A stretch of 21,356 nucleotides of DNA from Botryllus schlosseri. Taxonomy: Eukaryota > Chordata > Ascidiacea > Stolidobranchia > Styelidae. Numbering within the stretch: position 1 is the stretch's first letter; each line of letters begins with the position of its first letter. A program made the translations under genes and the position numbers. The stretch lies in NCBI GenBank assembly GCA_000444245.1, contig ATSW01003393.1:1-21356 (forward strand), in the 5' to 3' direction. The notes below the pieces were generated by a model. The model did not search any database, was not told where the DNA came from, and was given only the letters and a program-made list of their open reading frames with translations. Positions 10,401 through 17,952 of the stretch are shown in pieces.

Positions 10401-13306
10401 TTTCACCCCATTAACCAGTTAAACAGCGGTAGCCAACACCCCAATCGCACACATTTAGTTTTTATGATACAATAAACATATGAAATCGAGATGGACCCGT
10501 ACGCTTGCAAGACATTTTACATCAGACAACGATATCAATTTCATTGATTGGTTGAATAAGCATCATTCCCTGACTACCTGCCTCCTACCTTAAATGTTGT
10601 ATGATTGCGGGTCAAGCTCACAGCAGAGTGTCACCAAATATTCACAAACAGAAAGCAGTATATTTTGAGCAAACATTTGTAACAAAGCATGTAGAATTTT
10701 TGAGATTGTCAAGGCGCGTGATCGTTTAGTGTTGATTTTTTATGCTGCCAGCGCCATGCATTGGGTGGCCTGCAGTTGAAATGCAACAAATTTCAACCAA
10801 AGATGTTATAATGACGTGAAAATTGTAATATATGAAAAGGGTTCACGGTGCAGAACCTACTAAAATTCGTTCGTGAACGTGAACCTCTAAATTTCCGAGG
10901 TTCACACACAGAACGTGAACCTCACGTTCACGCCATGCCTGGACCCTTGCTCTAAGATTATTACATTGCACTGTAGGATTTGGATGAGAGAGCGGACCCA
11001 GTGTTATTGGAAAGATGTGCCAAATTCTTCATCGATCACGGCCAATACGACAAAGCCGTCAGCTTACTCGTCATAGCGAAACAGGTGACTGTCAACTTAT
11101 AATATAGGTCACCAGTAACTGATAACCCATCCCGATTGCTTACAGTATACGGAAGCCGTAGACTTGTGCTTGCAAAATAACGTGGAGCTGAACGAAACGT
11201 TGGTGGAAAGGTTGACGCCGCAAAAAGACGAGACTCCCTCGTCTGGAACCCGCGAACAGCTGCTCATGAAACTGGGCGATTGCTGTATGAAACAAGGCGC
11301 CTACCATCTCGCTTGTAAGAAATATACGCAAGCCGGAGATAGAGAAAGGGTAAGCAGTCGATTTGTGTGGTTTGATAGGATTGAATTGTTGCCTGTAAGA
11401 AATACTTATTTCGTTACGCATTGATAAACATTGTAATAATATGGCGACTAGTCCTTTCGGCATTGTTGTAATTCAGGGAGGGGCAATTAGTTTCACCAAG
11501 GGGCCGAATGAAAAGAAGGATATATCGAGACAGGCCGAGCCAAAATTATACAAGCGTTTTTTAAACTACTTTGTTTATGAATTGAATTTTTGATTCTATG
11601 AATTTGGTATTTTTAATTTTCGGGAAGGAGGGGGGGGCGAGAAAAAGCAAGAAATTTGCCACAAAATATTTTACTTTGAGGTCATATACGAAGATCTACG
11701 AAAAATGTGGCTGGTTAATGATCATAGCTATAAACGTCCCAAATTTCGCAGTCAGACTAATCCCATTTTTGGTCGGTCTTTCAAGTTCATACTAATTTAC
11801 CTGGGTAATATTTTTTTGAATATATAACCAATTTCGAGAATTACGCGGGCGAATTAAGACCTTCTCCACGGGTTGGCCGCCTTTGATGTACGCTGTTTTA
11901 TCTTACCCGAATTATTTCGTTGGTATGATATGACATCGCCAATCGATAACCCATATATTTCCAGGCGATGCGGGCTCTTCTGAAATCCGGCGATACGGAA
12001 AAAATCATTTTCTTTGCCGGGGTGTCGCGGTCCAGAAACATTTACGTCATGGCCGCAAACTATCTGCAATCGCTGGACTGGCGCGCTGACCCGGAGATTA
12101 TGAAGCACATCATAAACTACTACACAAAGGGGAGAGCGTTGGATTCGTTAGCGGGGTTTTACGACGCGTGCGCTCAGGTGAGACTAGTTGTCGTTTGTAT
12201 CTCTCGGAGGTTGTGGACGTAGTCATCATTGGTACTCCAGTATAAGTTGCGATTTCCGAGTAAAGAAAAAGGAAACATTTTTGGCCCAGTTTCTTCCTAA
12301 GAAAACTCAAAACTGCTACTACGGTTAGCAGGGTTGTAACCAATTCACAAGGTTCTGAGTTATAAGTCAATCTCACTTTTATAGTTGTGACTCGAGTCAA
12401 GTCGAGTCAATACAAAATTTGACTCGAGTCATTTTACGCATTTGAAAAAATGACTCGAGGCACCAAAAAATCGCGACTCGAATCCAGCTATGACTCGAGT
12501 CATTACAACCGTGACTAGTAGTCAAAGTATACTTGACTACTAAAAAACAAAAGTACTTTGTTATCTACCACCTCTGAATTTATACCATACACACGCACGA
12601 TGTATACATCCCTACGTTTCGTTAGTTTTGTGTTAAAAACTATAGAAGCTCCTATTTTTCGCTACCCCATGATATTGCTTGGTTGCTGAAAAAAAAACGA
12701 CGTACAGTAAAATTGGCTCAATTCCAACCGGTAGGAGCGACGTTACTGACGTTCAAAATTTAGCGTTTTAAATTATAGTATTTATGGTGGGTAGATCTTT
12801 GATAAAAAATTGAAGAAGTTGACCCCGCAAATATTTTTTTTTTCAAATCCAAAGGGCCAAATTTGGTGCCCATCGATTTTCAGGCAACTTAACAATTGCA
12901 TGCGGTAGACAGTTTAATTTGAAAAAACATATATTCATTTGCATTAAATTAATCCAGAACTTTTTTCTCGTACAGCAATGCTTCTGTAGGTTGGAATTGA
13001 TTTAAAATTAGTGCGCATAGTTTTTTAAGCAACCTAACAATTTCATCGAGCAGCCAGTAAAATTTGAAGAAAAAAAGTAGAAGTACTCAGGCCGTCTCTG
13101 ATCCTCCGTAACCGTTAATTGGGGTTGATTTGCTGCCAGGTTGAAATCGACGAGTACCAGAACTACGACAAAGCTCTCGGCGCCCTGACGGAAGCCTTCA
13201 AATGCCTCTCGAAGGCCAAAATGCCGAACAAGCAGCAGCAAGAAGATAAAATCACGGAGCTGAAGACCAGAATCGCTCTCGTGAAGAAATTTATTCAAGC
13301 AAAGCG
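1430..13306 (+). CDS. IFT140: Intraflagellar transport protein 140, exons for the C-terminal half (3' end missing)
   Basis: IFT140 is a core IFT-A subunit for retrograde transport in cilia. I infer 16 exons: 1430-1554, 1608-1788, 2837-2968, 4105-4161, 4219-4364, 5411-5588, 5660-5743, 6580-6686, 7444-7539, 7613-7745, 8730-8873, 9495-9698, 10977-11084, 11146-11349, 11965-12177 and 13140-13306. All use GT-AG junctions and their codon phases agree throughout. The first three exons match the end of the second WD40 propeller (for example [15 protein letters not shown]). The rest match the TPR arm, with family-diagnostic stretches [66 protein letters not shown] and [12 protein letters not shown]. 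The reading gives about 759 codons, against about 1460 for human IFT140 as I recall it. The 5' half lies upstream of the window. After FIQAK-R the expected ~120 C-terminal codons are not found before or within TPGS2. Introns hold many MITEs and no other gene. Confidence 0.95.
1605..1610 (+). other. NAGNAG tandem splice acceptor of IFT140
   Basis: The acceptor reads AAGGAG, giving two AG sites three bases apart (exon start 1608 or 1611). Both keep the frame. The first gives Glu-Ser-Ile and the second Asp-Ile before the shared AQHAADV. The pyrimidine-rich tract just upstream could serve either. Confidence 0.55.
1907..2443. mobile_element. Foldback MITE family, copy A (left end lost)
   Basis: It carries the family phrases CCAACCAGTAGCCGCATTGC, CCCCATGAAATTGTT and TTCCAACC, with their inverted partners TGGTTGGAATTGAGCC and AACCTAACA. 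The centre folds back: TAGTATTTACGG near 2108 pairs with CCGTAAATACTATT near 2156. The right end reads GTCATTTTTGAACACCCC. The left terminus is not visible. It lies in an IFT140 intron and has no coding capacity. Confidence 0.65.
2521..2591 (+). repeat. Dispersed ~70-bp repeat, copy 2
   Basis: It begins CACAAATCGGATCAGAATTA and parallels 310-377. It follows closely after foldback copy A. A single undetermined base (n) at 2453 sits between the two. Class unknown. Confidence 0.45.
3095..3972. mobile_element. Foldback MITE family, copy B (host of a nested hAT-type MITE)
   Basis: The ends form an inverted repeat: TAGGGTTGTTCAAAA on the left, and TGGGTTGTTCAAAAAGAAC read inward from the right. 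About 324 bp remain once the inserted element 3364-3909 and its duplicated target are removed. The internal AATTCTGGGATTA module also occurs in copy E near 10162. Possible target duplications (ACTGGACA and TCTGACCA) match at only 5 of 8 bases. Confidence 0.6.
3364..3909 (+). mobile_element. GACTCGAGTC hAT-type MITE, copy 1 (full length, 546 bp)
   Basis: The ends are CGGGGTTGTAA and TTACAACCCTG, an 11-bp inverted repeat with one mismatch. They are flanked by a perfect 8-bp duplication, TAAAATTT, at 3356-3363 and 3910-3917. An 8-bp duplication with CAGGG-type ends is typical of the hAT superfamily. The outer thirds are built from repeated GAGTC and GACTC words, while the middle (near 3540-3720) is ordinary AT-rich sequence. 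There is no transposase, so it is non-autonomous. Confidence 0.85.
4387..5010. mobile_element. Foldback MITE family, copy C
   Basis: The left end reads CAGGGGTCTTCAAATATGAC. The body continues with CTACTTGATAAAATTGTTAGG and ends with the inverted partner CCTAACAATTTTATCGAGTAG, then AAAAAAGTC. The right terminus is blurred where it meets another hAT-like fragment. Its centre is the near-perfect hairpin at 4609-4803. Confidence 0.75.
4609..4803. repeat. Long near-perfect inverted repeat in an IFT140 intron
   Basis: Arms 4609-4690 and 4722-4803 are 82 bp each and differ at two positions by my count, around a 31-base loop. The sense transcript of IFT140 would carry a long RNA hairpin here. It is the core of foldback copy C. 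The equivalent arms in copies A, D and F are more diverged. Confidence 0.8.
5021..5207 (-). mobile_element. hAT-like MITE fragment with CAGTGCTTCTCAAAC end
   Basis: Read on the minus strand from 5207 it begins CAGTGCTTCTCAAACTGTGG and continues through ACCACTAGGGGTACCC, a terminus style widespread in hAT elements. The other end is not visible, and the sequence passes into foldback copy C near 5010-5020. Confidence 0.55.
5258..5333 (+). mobile_element. Palindromic MITE family, half copy
   Basis: This is one arm of the element at 997-1257, from TCTCTAGTTGCTGACG to TCAATATCAATATACTG. The opposite arm is absent. It ends about 78 bp before the IFT140 exon at 5411. Confidence 0.7.
5816..6355 (-). 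mobile_element. GACTCGAGTC hAT-type MITE, copy 2 (minus orientation)
   Basis: It starts CAGGGTTGTAATGACTCGAG and ends GGTTACAACCCAG, so both termini are present and its length (540 bp) matches copy 1. Flanking 8-mers (ATAGTCGG and ATATTTGT) match at only 5 of 8 bases. It lies ten bases from copy 3 in opposite orientation. Confidence 0.8.
6366..6477 (+). mobile_element. GACTCGAGTC hAT-type MITE, copy 3 (one end only)
   Basis: It starts CAGTGTTGTAACCAAGTCAC and continues through TTCAATTCACCACCGAGTC. Similarity to copy 1 stops near 6477, about 100 bp before the IFT140 exon at 6580. Confidence 0.75.
6802..7410. mobile_element. Foldback MITE family, copy D
   Basis: The left end is TAGGGTTGTTCGATAATAAC. 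Inside are GGCTACTTGATGAAATTGTC, CCAACCAGTAGAAACG and the inverted partners CCGGTTGGAATTGAGCC and GGCAACCTCACAATTT. The right end, near GTTATTTTGGACCGACCCC, is a diverged match to the left one. It stops about 33 bp before the IFT140 exon at 7444. Confidence 0.65.
7816..8114. mobile_element. hAT-type MITE, TACCATACG family, copy 2
   Basis: The ends read TAGGGTTACCATACG and, inward from the right, TGGGCTTCCCATATTTTGAG. Flanking 8-mers are TCTCAGAT (7808-7815) and CCTCAGAT (8115-8122), matching at 7 of 8 bases, consistent with a hAT target duplication. It is a short internally deleted relative of the element at 735-1401. Confidence 0.7.
8123..8729. other. IFT140 intron without recognised elements
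   Basis: I see no exon, RNA gene or member of the repeat families described here. A minus-strand open frame across it (8472-8825) overlaps a real IFT140 exon in antisense and resembles no known family to me. Confidence 0.4.
9021..9118 (+). mobile_element. Palindromic MITE family, half copy
   Basis: One arm of the element at 997-1257, from CCCATTCTCTACTAGTTGC to GAATATACTATTCAA. The opposite arm is absent. It begins near the same arm boundary as the half copy at 5258. Confidence 0.7.
9743..9896 (+). mobile_element. hAT-like transposon left end, interrupted by foldback copy E
   Basis: It begins CAGGGGTTTTAAACATTTT and continues to GCGCGGGCCGC, a start typical of hAT elements. The right end is not found. 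Foldback copy E begins at 9897 and may have inserted into it. Confidence 0.45.
9897..10215. mobile_element. Foldback MITE family, copy E (right half lost)
   Basis: The left end reads TGGGCTGTTCAAAAATGGCC, followed by family phrases CTAGGTTGCC, ATTCCAACCAATA and CCCCATGAAATTGTTGCG. It finishes with its own small palindrome: TGATAATTCTGGGATTATCC pairs with GGATCATCCCAGAATTATGA near 10157-10205. The second large arm is absent. Confidence 0.6.
10216..10842. other. IFT140 intron without recognised elements
   Basis: Part of the intron 9699-10976. I see no exon-like or transposon-end sequence that I can support in this stretch. Confidence 0.35.
10843..10941 (-). repeat. GTGAACGTGAACC-rich segment with a hAT-like end
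   Basis: The phrases GTGAACGTGAACC, GAGGTTCAC and GAACGTGAACCTCACGTTCAC repeat in both orientations. Read on the minus strand from 10941 it begins CAGGCATGGCGTGAACGTGAG, which resembles a hAT terminus. It ends 35 bp before the IFT140 exon at 10977. Confidence 0.45.
11474..11510 (+). mobile_element. hAT-like transposon left end (fragment)
   Basis: It begins CAGGGAGGGGCAATTAG and runs into CACCAAGGGGCCGAA, a hAT-style start. I found no matching right end in the rest of this intron (up to 11964), which otherwise shows nothing I recognise. Confidence 0.35.
12329..12513 (+). mobile_element. GACTCGAGTC hAT-type MITE, copy 4 (internally deleted)
   Basis: Both termini are present (CAGGGTTGTAACC and ATTACAACCGTG), but only 185 bp separate them. 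The AT-rich middle of copy 1 is absent. Flanking 8-mers (ACGGTTAG and ACTAGTAG) match at 5 of 8 bases. Confidence 0.75.
12514..12576 (-). mobile_element. Tol2-like hAT terminus
   Basis: Read on the minus strand from 12576 it begins CAGAGGTGGTAGATAACAAA followed by GTACTTTTG, close in style to the Tol2-type end CAGAGGTG followed by AGTACTT words. It abuts copy 4 of the GACTCGAGTC family, and no other end is visible. Confidence 0.45.
12648..13078. mobile_element. Foldback MITE family, copy F (ends lost)
   Basis: It carries CCCCATGATATTGCTTGG, CAATTCCAACCGGTAGGAG, and later the inverted partners GTAGGTTGGAATTGA and AACCTAACAATTTCATCGAG. The terminal AGGGTTGTTC is not visible on either side. It ends about 60 bp before the last IFT140 exon. 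Confidence 0.6.
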
Positions 13307-13322
13307 GTATGGAGCTCTTTAC

Positions 13323-13600
13323 CAGGGTCGTGACCAAGTCGCAAGGTTCCGAGTCACAAGTCAATCTCACTGTTATAGTTTTGACTCGAGTCAAGTCGAG
13401 TCATTTTCAATTCACCGCCGAGTCAAGTCCGAGTCCAAGTCAGCTAGTAGTGGGTTGAGTCCGAGTCATACTGTTGTGACTCGAGTCCAAGTCATTATGT
13501 TCACTGTTCAGTTATCAGCTCAACCCAATTTTTTTCAACTCTGCTCAAGTGATATAGAATGGCTCGCATTCATAATATAAAAAATTTTCTTCATTTAGTA
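13323..13600 (+). mobile_element. GACTCGAGTC hAT-type MITE, copy 5 (right end lost)
   Basis: It starts CAGGGTCGTGACCAAGTCGC only 17 bases after the last IFT140 exon and follows copy 1 until about 13600, then similarity stops. If the splice donor at 13306 is not used, the IFT140 frame stays open through this element to a stop at 13578-13580, adding a Ser-rich tail of about 91 codons. Confidence 0.75.
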
Positions 13601-13753
13601 CATCATGAGTAGGCTAAAAGCCGATATGCTGCTCTTCTTTGCTTCATGGCGATAAAAATATGTCAATACAGTGGCCTATTATGCATTCTAGAGTAGTTTC
13701 ACTATCACAGTTCATGATGATTATTGGATAATGAAGATATGCATTTTTTCAAG

Positions 13754-16749
13754 GTAACAAGTTCCCGGTTGGAAGAATGGAGATAAATTCCTTCAATCGC
13801 TTGGTGAAGATAAACGCTTCTGGTTCGACATCTTCGCTCGCCAATACGCCTTCCCTTGCTGATGTCGAAATGGATCACAGCAGTGATAATGACAGTAGTA
13901 GTGACGATGAAGGTAGCACGGGTTAGAAACTTTGAGAATATTTTTACATAGAGTTTTTGATGCAAATATCAGGGTTGTAATGACTTGAGTCGGCGTTTTT
14001 CGTTGACTCGGCTTGGCTTGAGTTGATTTGTGTACTGACTCGACTTGTACTGGAGTCGTTGCGCATGACTCTACCAAGTCATATGACTCGAGACATTCTA
14101 TATGACCTATAAAGTCTCGTGTATCAGGATCTATCATTGAAAACAGAATCCCAGAATCTGACTTTTATCTGTTCGAATAAATTTGTGAAGGATGAGAAAA
14201 ATGAGTTTCACGGTGAGTTGAACCGGAATTGAACTCGTTAATGAACACTAAACACTATGTCTCAGACTCGAGTCTCAACACTATGACTTGGACTCGATCG
14301 TTTCTTCCTAACTTGAACTCGAACTTGGCTCAGTGGCGAATTGGAAAGGACTCGGCTTGACTCGAGTCAAAACTATAAAATATGGACATGATACTTTTCG
14401 GAATATGCTACATTAATATTTGAATGTCTATTTCCAGAAAATAATAAACGCAGAAGTGTACCACACTTTGATAACAGAAGCAGGATATTTGAACTTGATT
14501 CGTGTCAAGGTTACGGGAAAGTATGTCTTGTCTACTTGAACACAAGCCCCGGTAAGACCTAGCTAGCAGTAAGCCTTTTCAGCTTTACGTATTATAGATG
14601 TATATTACAGAAGTGGTTACAGTAGTCATTAAAGATAGTGGATTAAAGGTAAAGCCATGCACGCGGCTTGATGTCAAAATATCGGTACCGGTACAGAAAA
14701 GATGGATCAAGATATTAACAGGAAGCTTGTTATGTCACAGGTTTGCCAGCCCATAAGCCGGAAATTTGGCTTATGGATCGCTCGCTACAATGGCATTTTC
14801 TGTCGGAGGACTTCACGTCTTACTACCGACTCATGCTGATGCATCTTGGCTTGCCTCAATGGCAATATGCACTGACCAATTTGGGATTGAGCACCACCGC
14901 TAAGGTTATTTTCAATACTGTTATAATTGACTTGGCTCTGTGAACCATATTTGTGTGTGGCCTACATGAAATGAGTATAATCAAAGCTTTAGAATAGAGA
15001 ACAGGCTTTCGTGATGTGAATCCATTACAAAAATATGCTCTTGAAGTTACTGCTAAACAGTGATTAGGAGCTATTGCTGAACTCTGAGTAAAAAGGATTT
15101 TGAGATGGATATTTGCATTAGGATCTTTTAGTGCCGTTCTACCAATCCAATAAATAGAGATAATGAAGATCACTATTTGTGTGTTTTTGATCTCATATGT
15201 CACTGTCGTAGCAATGCTGCAGCAGCCATACTCATTTCGTGTTTGGAACTTGTCAAACTTGGCTAGTCTTTGTGGCTATAATCACTGGTATATCCACATT
15301 CAAGGTGAAATACAAGCAATTTGTACTGAATGAATACTAGTCAGCCCTCAAGATTACCGGACCGCAATCTGACTATCGACGATTGGCTCTTTCATTTTCA
15401 TCACTAGTGGTTGTATGTTATCCCGTATTTCCCTCCATCCAGCGTGCACGCCCCATGTACATCGCCTAGGTGGGTGTTTCTTTTCAAAGACTACTCGTAC
15501 TGCAAGTCCTGCTGACACCTTCATATCATTTCATTATCTCATAGTCTTGTGGTGTTTTGAAATTATTAAGAAACTGATACTGAGACTAATACTGTTGTCA
15601 AACCTGGCTGATGGAAGCTGATATAATCACCAGGACTTTCGTGACTTTCCTGCATGTGCCATTGATTAATATTTAGATTTATCAAGTGTAGCATCTGTGT
15701 TAAGGTCTGGATATCTTTTTATAGTGATCTCCACTTCTCACACATATTTTTGAAATGTTTAACAGCAATGGTTCAACTTGTACGCCCCAATCCGTCTCAA
15801 AATGGACGAGGATAAAACAGAAACGGCCGACACACAGACTCAACCTGAGAGATCTCAAGACAACTCAAAAATTGATTTTATAAAGCTGTTTCGGGGCAGG
15901 GTGTCGGATCGAACAAGACCAAAAGCAATACCTCCTTCGCAATCGCAGATCAGAAAGAAAGGGAGTTTGCAAAACTTTACATCGGGCGCTTCCACCAAGT
16001 GAGTTAAGCTATCGGCCGTCAGAGGTAGCCAGTCACGAAGTAGTACTATCTTTTTTGGAGTACTCTAGTAGGTATTGCATACTCACTTGAAGTATAAAGT
16101 AGTTTCTGGGTATGATTGTGTCATCTTCATAAGTGGAAATGTCACAGATAGATCTTGCAATTTCAAAAGTGGTCACCTTCGATTAACTGCTAAAGTATGC
16201 GACCCGTCCACCAATTCTATTTTTTAACTGGGTACTTTTTAGATCTAAATTCCGGGTTGTAACCAAGTCACAAGTCCATTCTACTTTTATAGTTTTGAAT
16301 CGAGTCATTTTCAATTCACCACCGAGTCCAAGTCAGGCTTCAAAGGTTCGAGTCTGATTCACTGTAGAATTCAATCCTGTTCAGTTCACCTTGTTACAAC
16401 TCTGTCTTGGTGATATTGAATATCTTGCATTCATAATACAGTAATTTTATTCACTGTACACAGTTTCTGACCCTATTTTGCAGACACCAGAACTGATAGA
16501 AGAAGTACATATAATGTGGTAGCTTACTATTCTTTGAAGTTACAACGAAAAATCGTGACTCGAGTCATCACAGCCCTGCATACATGTCTACTTCTACTTC
16601 CATCTTTACTTCTACTTTTATTTGAGTGCGAATGATGATTAATCAGACCACTAGTCGGCCGCATCACTGACCTGTTACGATAAACGTAACACAATATGAT
16701 TTACAGGTCTAACAGCTCGAGAGGAAGAAGTTCAAAACCATGGACATGA
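13754..16749 (+). CDS. TPGS2: Tubulin polyglutamylase complex subunit 2, exons for the C-terminal ~70% (5' end missing)
   Basis: TPGS2 is a non-catalytic subunit of the TTLL1 complex that adds glutamate chains to tubulin, mainly on axonemal and neuronal microtubules. I infer five exons: 13754-13912, 14438-14551, 14741-14904, 15766-15998 and 16707-16749 (stop TGA). All have GT-AG junctions with matching phases. Diagnostic stretches are GRMEINSFNRL, NTPSLADVE, VPHFDNRSRIFELDSC, GKVCLVY, EIWLMDRSLQWHF, FTSYYRLMLMHLGLPQWQYA and QWFNLYAPI. They follow vertebrate TPGS2 in order. The family has an SMI1/KNR4-like fold, of which the first part is missing here. The tail after 15800 is charged, then Ser/Arg-rich, ending SSRGRSSKPWT. 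The first visible exon needs one base from an upstream exon, so it is internal. About 85 N-terminal residues are missing, judged from my memory of the human protein. I see no AATAAA close after the stop. Confidence 0.9.
13970..14380 (-). mobile_element. GACTCGAGTC hAT-type MITE, copy 6 (minus orientation, one end lost)
   Basis: It starts CAGGGTTGTAATGACTTGAG and runs to GACTCGAGTCAAAACTATAAAA. The last stretch expected before the far terminus (CTTGGTTACAACCC) is absent. It lies in the first visible TPGS2 intron, in inverted orientation to copy 5. Confidence 0.7.
14905..15765. other. TPGS2 intron without recognised elements
   Basis: This 861-base intron shows no member of the repeat families seen elsewhere and no exon-like match. 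It is the longest intron here that looks free of MITEs. I searched it for the missing IFT140 C-terminus and saw nothing similar. Confidence 0.5.
16020..16110 (+). mobile_element. Tol2-like hAT left end (fragment)
   Basis: It begins CAGAGGTAGCCAGTCACGAA followed by GTAGTACT and AGTACT words, similar in style to 12514-12576 on the other strand. CTACTTCTACTTCC words after 16586 may be its far side, with GACTCGAGTC copy 7 nested between. This is tentative. Confidence 0.35.
16252..16578 (+). mobile_element. GACTCGAGTC hAT-type MITE, copy 7
   Basis: The ends are CCGGGTTGTAACC and CATCACAGCCCTG. It is shorter than copy 1 and the GAGTC-rich right arm is reduced to one GACTCGAGTC word. No target duplication is visible. 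It lies in the last TPGS2 intron. Confidence 0.75.
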
Positions 16750-17340
16750 TGGTACTTGGGATATCTTCATGTTTACAGATTTCATTTTGTGGTATACCTT
16801 TTGTGCTCAATGCTTTCTAAGTCAATATAATGTATGGCGTAATGCAGTGGCCAGCAAAGTTGTGGGCATTTTGGGAATTGTGTGTGGGCCGCAAGAAGTT
16901 ACCGAGTAGGCCTCACCTGCGGATAAATTTATGTCAAAATTTCCATAACGTAAAGACTACGTGTGTAATGAGAATCTTTAATGTGTACTTTATTATACGG
17001 AACTAAATTTTATTCGTGAACTTTGAAATTGCGACCAAAATTTTCTTGTCCTGCAGCAACTATCAACCATTGCAGCTGTAAATTTCCTTCGTAACTGGAA
17101 GTACGGAAATTTGAATTGACAGTAACAGAATGAGCAAGTTAATTTCTTCCAAAATTTCAAAGGACGAGAACCATTTTGCAATGACAGTTTCATAGACAAC
17201 TTTGTGGTTGAAACAGTTGCTGAAAGTTATTGCTGGCAATGTAAGGAGTAAGGATTTGTGTCTGTCACTGGTAAAATTTATTTTGTTTTTGATTTTACAT
17301 TTGAAATCACAGCACACTGCAGAGACTCATATTTATAGTT
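16750..17340. other. Spacer downstream of TPGS2
   Basis: This is the start of the space between the convergent TPGS2 and citrate synthase genes. I see no gene. CAGTGGCCAGCAAAGTTG at 16845 followed by GTGTGGGCCGC looks like a hAT-type end but is unpaired. AATAAA on the minus strand at 17282-17277 is a possible distant poly(A) signal for citrate synthase. Confidence 0.35.
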
Positions 17341-17354
17341 TTGTAGTATAGCCT

Positions 17355-17564
17355 ACTTCTTTCTTTTTTTTATATTTTTGTTCTCACGGCATATACACCT
17401 ACTCATGATATACACACACACGATATGTGCATATGCATATCATGAGGGCATGATTTGCAATTGTGCATATGTCGTCGGACAAGGAGGAAGATCTGACCTG
17501 GCCGGGGATTGAGCCCAAGACCTATCGATCAAGGAGCTGGACGCATTACGCTATCTTGTCGGTC
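17355..17564 (-). mobile_element. Probable tRNA-derived SINE
   Basis: Read on the minus strand from 17564, a tRNA-like head of about 70 bases starts GACCGACAAGATAGCGTAATG (A-box-like TAGCGTAATGCG). It reaches GGGCTCAATCCCCGG, a B-box-like loop with a weak T-stem. A unique body follows with CATATGCATATG and TGTGTGTGTATATC words, then an A-rich tail (AAAAATATAAAAAAAAGAAAG). The cloverleaf is too decayed for a functional tRNA. Confidence 0.45.
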
Positions 17565-17952
17565 ATGCTCCTAACCTAATTTGTGTCAGCACTGACAGTT
17601 CATCACATCACATTGTGTCTCGTATATGGCATTTCACGTTGGATGTCCAGAGGGGAAATAGATAATCGATCACAAGATTATTATCACAGCATAGTCTTAC
17701 ACGGGCCTTACTGACCTCAGAAATCTGTTTTTTCCAGCCTACGCTATCTGAACTGTGTCTGCATACATATAAACTTGATAAAAATGGACAGTCATTATCG
17801 ACTCTGTTATTTCGATTTTATATGTTCCAACCGATTCATTCAGTTATATCCAAATTTAGATTATTACAATAATATGTCTTTACATGGACGATTAACAGAA
17901 TTCCAAAATATCAAGAACTTGAATCCTATAAATATATACGTTTCTTCGGCCA

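Noticed and set aside
13140-13912. An IFT140-TPGS2 fusion protein
   Set aside because: The donor leaves two bases (CG) and the TPGS2 exon starts GTAAC, so splicing them gives CGG then TAA. The phases do not allow a fused frame.
14438-14528. A different reading of the TPGS2 exon starting KIINAEVYHTLITEAGYLNL
   Set aside because: This frame looked open with a donor-like GTATGT, but the neighbouring frame (VPHFDNRSRIFELDSC) matches TPGS2 and fits the phases on both sides.
14856-15203. 115-codon minus-strand frame in a TPGS2 intron
   Set aside because: It overlaps the TPGS2 exon ending at 14904 in antisense, has no recognisable domain and no clear codon bias.
17490-17564. Functional tRNA gene on the minus strand
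   Set aside because: The acceptor stem pairs at only about four positions and the T-stem has weak pairs. With the following body and A-rich tail, a SINE explains it better.
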